From: Mycobacterium sp. EPa45
Lineage (GTDB): Bacteria; Actinomycetota; Actinomycetes; Mycobacteriales; Mycobacteriaceae
Length of the DNA stretch: 64,000 bases
Direction of reading: 5' to 3'
Assembly: GCF_001021385.1 (NCBI RefSeq)
Contig: NZ_CP011773.1
Coordinates: forward strand, 3,224,001 to 3,288,000
The notes below the pieces were generated by a model, which was not told the DNA's origin, did no database searches, and saw nothing but the letters and a program-made list of their open reading frames with translations. This document shows, piece after piece, positions 60,653 to 64,000 of this stretch. The first letter of the stretch is position 1; every line of letters begins with the position of its first letter. The position numbers were made by a program, and so were the translations under genes.

Positions 60653-61459
60653 TTAGGCGCTGGTCGGCCGGGTGGCCCCGAGGCCGAAGCCGCCGTCGGG
60701 ATGGATTGTCTCGCCGGTGATTCCGCGGGAGCGCTGCGAAGCGAGGAAGACGTAGCTCCAGGCGTGGTCGTCACCGGATAGGGCCACGCCCAGCGGTGTG
60801 CGCGCGGCGAGATCACGGGCCCGGTTCGGTGCCGCGTCCAGACGGCGGGTGCCGAGGTCAAGGCTGTCGAGTCCGCGCAGGTCGGTGTTCAACGTGCCTC
60901 CGGGCGCCACGCCGTTGACCCGGATCCTCGGCGCGAGTTCGTGAGCCAGCGCAGTGAGCAGGCCGCGCACCGCGAACTTCGAGGACACATACAGCATCCC
61001 GCCCCGTCCTGGATAAAACGACGACGTCGACTCGGTGAGCACGATCGAGGCGCCGTCCTCGGCCATGAGGGCCGGCACTGCGGCCTTGACCGAGTGAATA
61101 TGGCTTAGGACGTTGATACGGAACATCTCGTCGAACGCTTCGTCGATCCGTTCGACGGGGATGTCCTGAACGCCGCGGTAGAAATCGAAGATCCCAACGC
61201 AGTTGACAAGGGTGTCGAGTCCGCCGAAAACGTCGACGGCGACCCGCACGGCTTCGTCGTTGGCATCGCGGGTGGTCGCGTCGCCCTCAATCACCGGAGT
61301 GTCGGGAAGCTGCTGGCGCAGCGCCGCGCATTTGTCGCTGTCGTGGTCGAGCGCGGCCACTTGGGCACCCTCGGCCAGAAACGCGTCGACGGTGGCCCGT
61401 CCGATACCCGAACCTGCCCCGACGATCAACGCGCGTTTGCCCGCCAGCCAGCCCGTCAT
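60653..61459 (-). CDS. cis-dihydrodiol dehydrogenase-like SDR
   Basis: The product is 268 residues from ATG 61459, overlapping the small gene upstream by ATGA. Motifs are ALIVGAGSGIGRATVDAFLA (TGxxxGIG region), VNCVGIFDF, SIVLTESTSSFYPGRGGMLY and YVSSKFAVRGLLTALAHEL (catalytic Tyr/Lys). The ESTSSFYPGRGG segment is close to BphB/NahB-type dihydrodiol dehydrogenases, which rearomatise cis-diols with NAD+. Position after the alpha/beta pair supports this. Confidence 0.88.
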   Translation of the reverse strand: MTGWLAGKRALIVGAGSGIGRATVDAFLAEGAQVAALDHDSDKCAALRQQLPDTPVIEGDATTRDANDEAVRVAVDVFGGLDTLVNCVGIFDFYRGVQDIPVERIDEAFDEMFRINVLSHIHSVKAAVPALMAEDGASIVLTESTSSFYPGRGGMLYVSSKFAVRGLLTALAHELAPRIRVNGVAPGGTLNTDLRGLDSLDLGTRRLDAAPNRARDLAARTPLGVALSGDDHAWSYVFLASQRSRGITGETIHPDGGFGLGATRPTSA

Positions 61460-61740
61460 GCATCGTCCCCCAGGATCAACGGCGCGTGTGCGTTTCCCAC
61501 CATCGCCGCCAAGGTGGCAGGATTCTGCCAAGTCAGCGCCTCAGCCTCGAGGGCATCAAGCGACACCCACCGCCCCGATTTCGGTGACTGAATCAACAGA
61601 CGTGCCCCATTGCGGGTGTCGACCCGACGCACGACGACCTCGGCGAATTCGTTGGCGATGCTGAGTGCGTGACCGGTCGCCCCGGGCATCCGGTCAGGCG
61701 GTAGTGCGTGCGCACCCTCGCCGGATCGGTTCGGGGTCAT
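61456..61740 (-). CDS. conserved small protein of PAH dioxygenase operon
   Basis: The 94-residue soluble protein (SIANEFAEVVVRRVDTRNGA, then RLLIQSPKSGRWVSLDALEA and LTWQNPATLAAMVGNA) starts at ATG 61740 overlapping the beta stop. The pattern suggests a compact beta-rich fold. Similar short proteins are sometimes labelled 'dihydrodiol dehydrogenase' in actinobacterial PAH clusters, but it has no NAD-binding motif. Translational coupling on both sides implies a role with the oxygenase or dehydrogenase. Function unknown. Confidence 0.7.
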   Translation of the reverse strand: MTPNRSGEGAHALPPDRMPGATGHALSIANEFAEVVVRRVDTRNGARLLIQSPKSGRWVSLDALEAEALTWQNPATLAAMVGNAHAPLILGDDA

Positions 61741-62336
61741 AAAAACACCGCCAGGTTCTGCATCCGCAGCACTGATTCATCGACGAAGATCGTCCGGCGG
61801 GCGAGTTTGAGGGCGTCCCCGTCGCGGCGTAGGAGATCTTCTCGCCCGCAGGAGACAAGTGTGGATTCGTTGACGTCGCCGCGACTGCGGAACAGCAGCT
61901 CAGCGCTGTCGACGATCAGGTGGTTGGCATCGTCGGCGAGAAACGTGCGCACATTGGTGATGAAGTGACGCAGCCGCGACGGGGGGTCCTCAGTCCAGGC
62001 ATGCTCGGTCGCGAACCGGGCTACCCGGCGACTCAGGGAGTATTTGTTCTCGTCAAAATGCGCCATTCCCGGTGAGGTATCGAATCCGGCCCCCGCCGCG
62101 GTGGTGACCCGCACCGGCATCAGGTAATGAACGTCCTCGGTCAGCAGATCCAGCCAGGCCTCGTAATCTTGGGCGTCGAGAAGGTAAGCCTCGTTTACGA
62201 GGAACCGGTGCGCCTCAAGGTGACGAGCATCGTCGAACCATAGGGCGTCCCCGATTCGTTGATCGCGCGCAGCGTGCGCACCAAGCACCGGTGGCGGAAT
62301 GTGCCGACCAGCGCCCTCGCGGCCGTCGACGCTCAC
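61737..62336 (-). CDS. ring-hydroxylating dioxygenase, beta subunit
   Basis: The product is 199 residues from GTG 62336 (GTGA overlap with alpha). After a ~35-residue extra N-terminus the small-subunit fold begins: HRFLVNEAYLLDAQDYEAWL, LLTEDVHYLMPVRVTTAAG, then HAWTEDPPSRLRHFITNVRT (hydrocarbon-type signature), ELLFRSRGDVNESTLVSCGR, and the C-terminus MQNLAVFL. It pairs with the alpha upstream. Confidence 0.9.
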   Translation of the reverse strand: MSVDGREGAGRHIPPPVLGAHAARDQRIGDALWFDDARHLEAHRFLVNEAYLLDAQDYEAWLDLLTEDVHYLMPVRVTTAAGAGFDTSPGMAHFDENKYSLSRRVARFATEHAWTEDPPSRLRHFITNVRTFLADDANHLIVDSAELLFRSRGDVNESTLVSCGREDLLRRDGDALKLARRTIFVDESVLRMQNLAVFL

Positions 62337-63784
62337 AGTGTCACCGACGTCGGATCGGGCTCGGAGGCGCTACCGGCGCAGCGTTGGCCGTTGGTCTGCG
62401 TTATCGGCTCAATCCCGTGCGGGTTGTCGGTGAGCACCGTAGCGGGGTCGACGTGCAGTGGCGGCTTTTCCAGATAGTCGGCCCACAATCTCAGCAATTG
62501 CCGCTGATTATTTTCGTTGTAGCCGAGCTGGGCGTACCCCGGCCCGTGGAACTGAGCACTGGTGAGTTTGTCGACCACCGGCGTGTCATCTGCGAGCAGT
62601 CCCATCCGACTGTTCAGCCGCAGCCGGCGAGCCATCGACCCCCCAGCAGTGTTGGTCATCGAAACCCAGTTCTCAACATCGTCTTGTTCGAACATCCCCG
62701 TGGACCCAAAACACATCAGATAAGCCTTGTAGGAGTTCGCCTTGAACTCTGCCGGCGCATCAGAATCCACTGCAAACCACGACAGCACCTCGGTCTCCTT
62801 CTCACTGATCGGCTGCCACAGCCGAAGAGAAATGAAGGGCAAGACGTCATCGCCGTCCTCGACCTTGGGCCAGTTGTGCACGAAGCTGAGATTCGGAAAA
62901 CACGTCGCCGCCGAGATCATGAAGCCGTCGGCACCTACCACCTGTTGCTGCCGCGCAGTCCAGGTCGCTCGTGCGCGATCGATCATCTCAGGCGGGTAAC
63001 CGACGTAGTCCATCCGGTCCTCGAAGCTTCCTTCGGGCAGCTTGTAGGTGGTGCCCCCGCCTTTGTCCGCCCAGTATGTGGCGCCGTCTTTTCGCTTGTG
63101 GGCCTTGGGCTCCCGGAACAGACCGATCTCCACGACCGACGTGTGCGTCTGGGGGGTGTGATACATGTCCCCGGCAAAATTCTCCGCGGCGATCTTCCAG
63201 TTGGCCTTCACTCGCCAGCGCTGCGGGCCCCGCACCTCGAGGCCGTTGGGGCCCTGCTTGGTATAGAAATCGAGATAGAACTTGAAATCACCCAGATACT
63301 CCTCGAGCGACTCCGCATCCGGATCCATGGACAGGAAGATCAGCCCGTTATAGCTGGACACGCTCGGCGCAGGCAGCAGAGTTTGGCCCGACTTGTTGAA
63401 CCCTGCGTCGCCCCCGTATGCCTCCTGGTGAAATGGCAGCCCGAGGATCCGGCCGTCGTTCCGATAAGTCCAACCGTGATACGGGCACCTGAAGTTCGAC
63501 GCGTTGCCCATCTCCGCCCGACAGATCTGCATTCCCCGATGCAGGCACATATTGAACATCACGCGGACTTCGCCCGCCGAATCACGAGCAACGATGAATG
63601 AATCCTGCAGTACTCGCCGAACGACGTAATCCCCCGGCTGCGGAATCTCGGACTCGTGCGCCACGAACAACCACGCGCGGCTGAACAGCCGCTGCTTCTC
63701 GAGCTCAAAGATCTCGCTGTCGTTGTACACGTACGCAGGAATCATGCCCCGGCGCACATCCGCCAAGACTTCACTGTGATCCAT
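62333..63784 (-). CDS. Rieske ring-hydroxylating dioxygenase, alpha subunit (PAH type)
   Basis: The product is 483 residues from ATG 63784 (MDHSEVLADVRRGMIPAYVY); the frame to 63850 is leader. Rieske ligands are in FNMCLHRGMQIC (C80, H82) and CPYHGWTYRN (C100, H103). Iron ligands are in AENFAGDMYHTPQTHTS, with a late acidic ligand in MFEQDDVENWVSM (~395). Overall length and pattern match NidA/PhdA/NarA-type oxygenases of actinobacterial PAH pathways. It heads a complete operon: alpha, beta, 94-aa protein, dihydrodiol dehydrogenase, ferredoxin, reductase. Confidence 0.92.
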   Translation of the reverse strand: MDHSEVLADVRRGMIPAYVYNDSEIFELEKQRLFSRAWLFVAHESEIPQPGDYVVRRVLQDSFIVARDSAGEVRVMFNMCLHRGMQICRAEMGNASNFRCPYHGWTYRNDGRILGLPFHQEAYGGDAGFNKSGQTLLPAPSVSSYNGLIFLSMDPDAESLEEYLGDFKFYLDFYTKQGPNGLEVRGPQRWRVKANWKIAAENFAGDMYHTPQTHTSVVEIGLFREPKAHKRKDGATYWADKGGGTTYKLPEGSFEDRMDYVGYPPEMIDRARATWTARQQQVVGADGFMISAATCFPNLSFVHNWPKVEDGDDVLPFISLRLWQPISEKETEVLSWFAVDSDAPAEFKANSYKAYLMCFGSTGMFEQDDVENWVSMTNTAGGSMARRLRLNSRMGLLADDTPVVDKLTSAQFHGPGYAQLGYNENNQRQLLRLWADYLEKPPLHVDPATVLTDNPHGIEPITQTNGQRCAGSASEPDPTSVTL

Positions 63785-63867
63785 CAAACGCCTACTCCCG
63801 TCGTTCGGCGAGGAGACCCGACCCGACCCACCCGAACCACGGGCCTTCACTGATAGGTGGAAGTCAA

Positions 63868-63912
63868 CTCTGTACAGCAGAGATTATGGGGTTTTCTGCG
63901 CAGTGCAGTCAA
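63868..63912 (-). promoter_or_regulatory. sigma-70-like promoter with CTCTG-N5-CAGAG operator (site 2)
   Basis: Minus-strand TTGACT (63912-63907), an 18-bp spacer, CATAAT (63888-63883), then directly CTCTGCTGTACAGAG (63882-63868). It shares 25 of 30 positions with 12295-12324 in the same orientation. It lies 84 bp before the alpha-subunit start and would control the whole dioxygenase operon. The last 88 bp of the window (63913-64000) show no gene. Confidence 0.7.
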
Positions 63913-64000
63913 CCCTCACGGGCGCGTCGGCGCAGGCGCGGTTTCTCCACCGGCCGGACCGCCACGAGCGCGAAGGACGCCGACGACGGGTGAGGTGTGC

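Noticed and set aside
62291..63601. 436-codon plus-strand frame opposite the last Rieske alpha
   Set aside because: Antisense shadow; the minus strand carries all Rieske and iron ligands.
1..64000. tRNA, rRNA or CRISPR array
   Set aside because: No cloverleaf-like conserved T-loop sequence, rRNA segment or regularly spaced repeats were seen on either strand by reading; a dedicated search was not possible.

Overview
The window looks like a catabolic island of a high-GC, mycolic-acid-containing actinomycete. Mycolicibacterium/Mycobacterium or Rhodococcus are the likely hosts, judged from a complete mce operon and from PAH/aryl-carboxylate-type catabolic genes with GTGA/ATGA-coupled operons. 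Almost everything from about 13.4 kb to the right end is on the minus strand. No rRNA, tRNA or CRISPR array was seen.

Layout. (1) 1-6.4 kb: accessory DNA with poorly known proteins, a cold-shock-domain protein, a small membrane protein and a Wzc-like chain-length/BY-kinase protein. It ends in an acyl-CoA dehydrogenase C-terminal fragment and a phosphotransferase gene cut off by IS-like palindromic DNA at 6.58 kb. (2) 7.1-13.3 kb, plus strand: C-C hydrolase, Rieske alpha/beta, Gfo/Idh/MocA dehydrogenase, LigB-type extradiol dioxygenase and class II aldolase-family decarboxylase, together a plausible meta-cleavage route for an aromatic carboxylate. (3) 13.4-30.3 kb, minus: two more Rieske alpha/beta pairs, a ferredoxin, a CoA-transferase/MaoC/DUF35/Ltp2-like module, dehydrogenases, two MarR regulators, an MFS exporter, an aldehyde dehydrogenase and an epoxide hydrolase. 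(4) 30.4-41.0 kb: yrbEA-yrbEB-mceA-F plus two Mce-associated proteins. (5) 41.2-51.0 kb: one long operon with two Rieske pairs, SDR, zinc dehydrogenase, a fumarate-reductase/AprA-like flavoprotein, a dicluster ferredoxin, a cytosolic Asp-box beta-propeller, an SCP2-like protein and an orphan PcaG-like subunit. (6) 51.1-54.3 kb: decayed IS21 and IS3 transposase genes, an aldehyde dehydrogenase and a decayed ORF between two copies of one promoter. (7) 54.3-63.8 kb: a PAH-type upper pathway with ring-hydroxylating dioxygenase alpha/beta, dihydrodiol dehydrogenase, ferredoxin, ferredoxin reductase, extradiol dioxygenase, hydratase-aldolase, PhdI-like ring-cleaving cupin and a second DapA-family aldolase.

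How they fit together (inference): ring dihydroxylation by Rieske systems, rearomatisation by SDR or MocA dehydrogenases, extradiol or cupin ring cleavage, side-chain removal by hydratase-aldolases, and aldehyde oxidation. Mce uptake and MFS efflux may handle hydrophobic substrates. Six Rieske alpha/beta pairs share only one recognisable ferredoxin reductase. Four promoters (12.3, 29.1, 58.9 and 63.9 kb) share one architecture: a sigma-70-like -35/-10 pair followed directly by a CTCTG-N5-CAGAG-type inverted repeat. This points to a common regulon across the island. Two further promoters (51.1 and 54.1 kb) are copies of each other.
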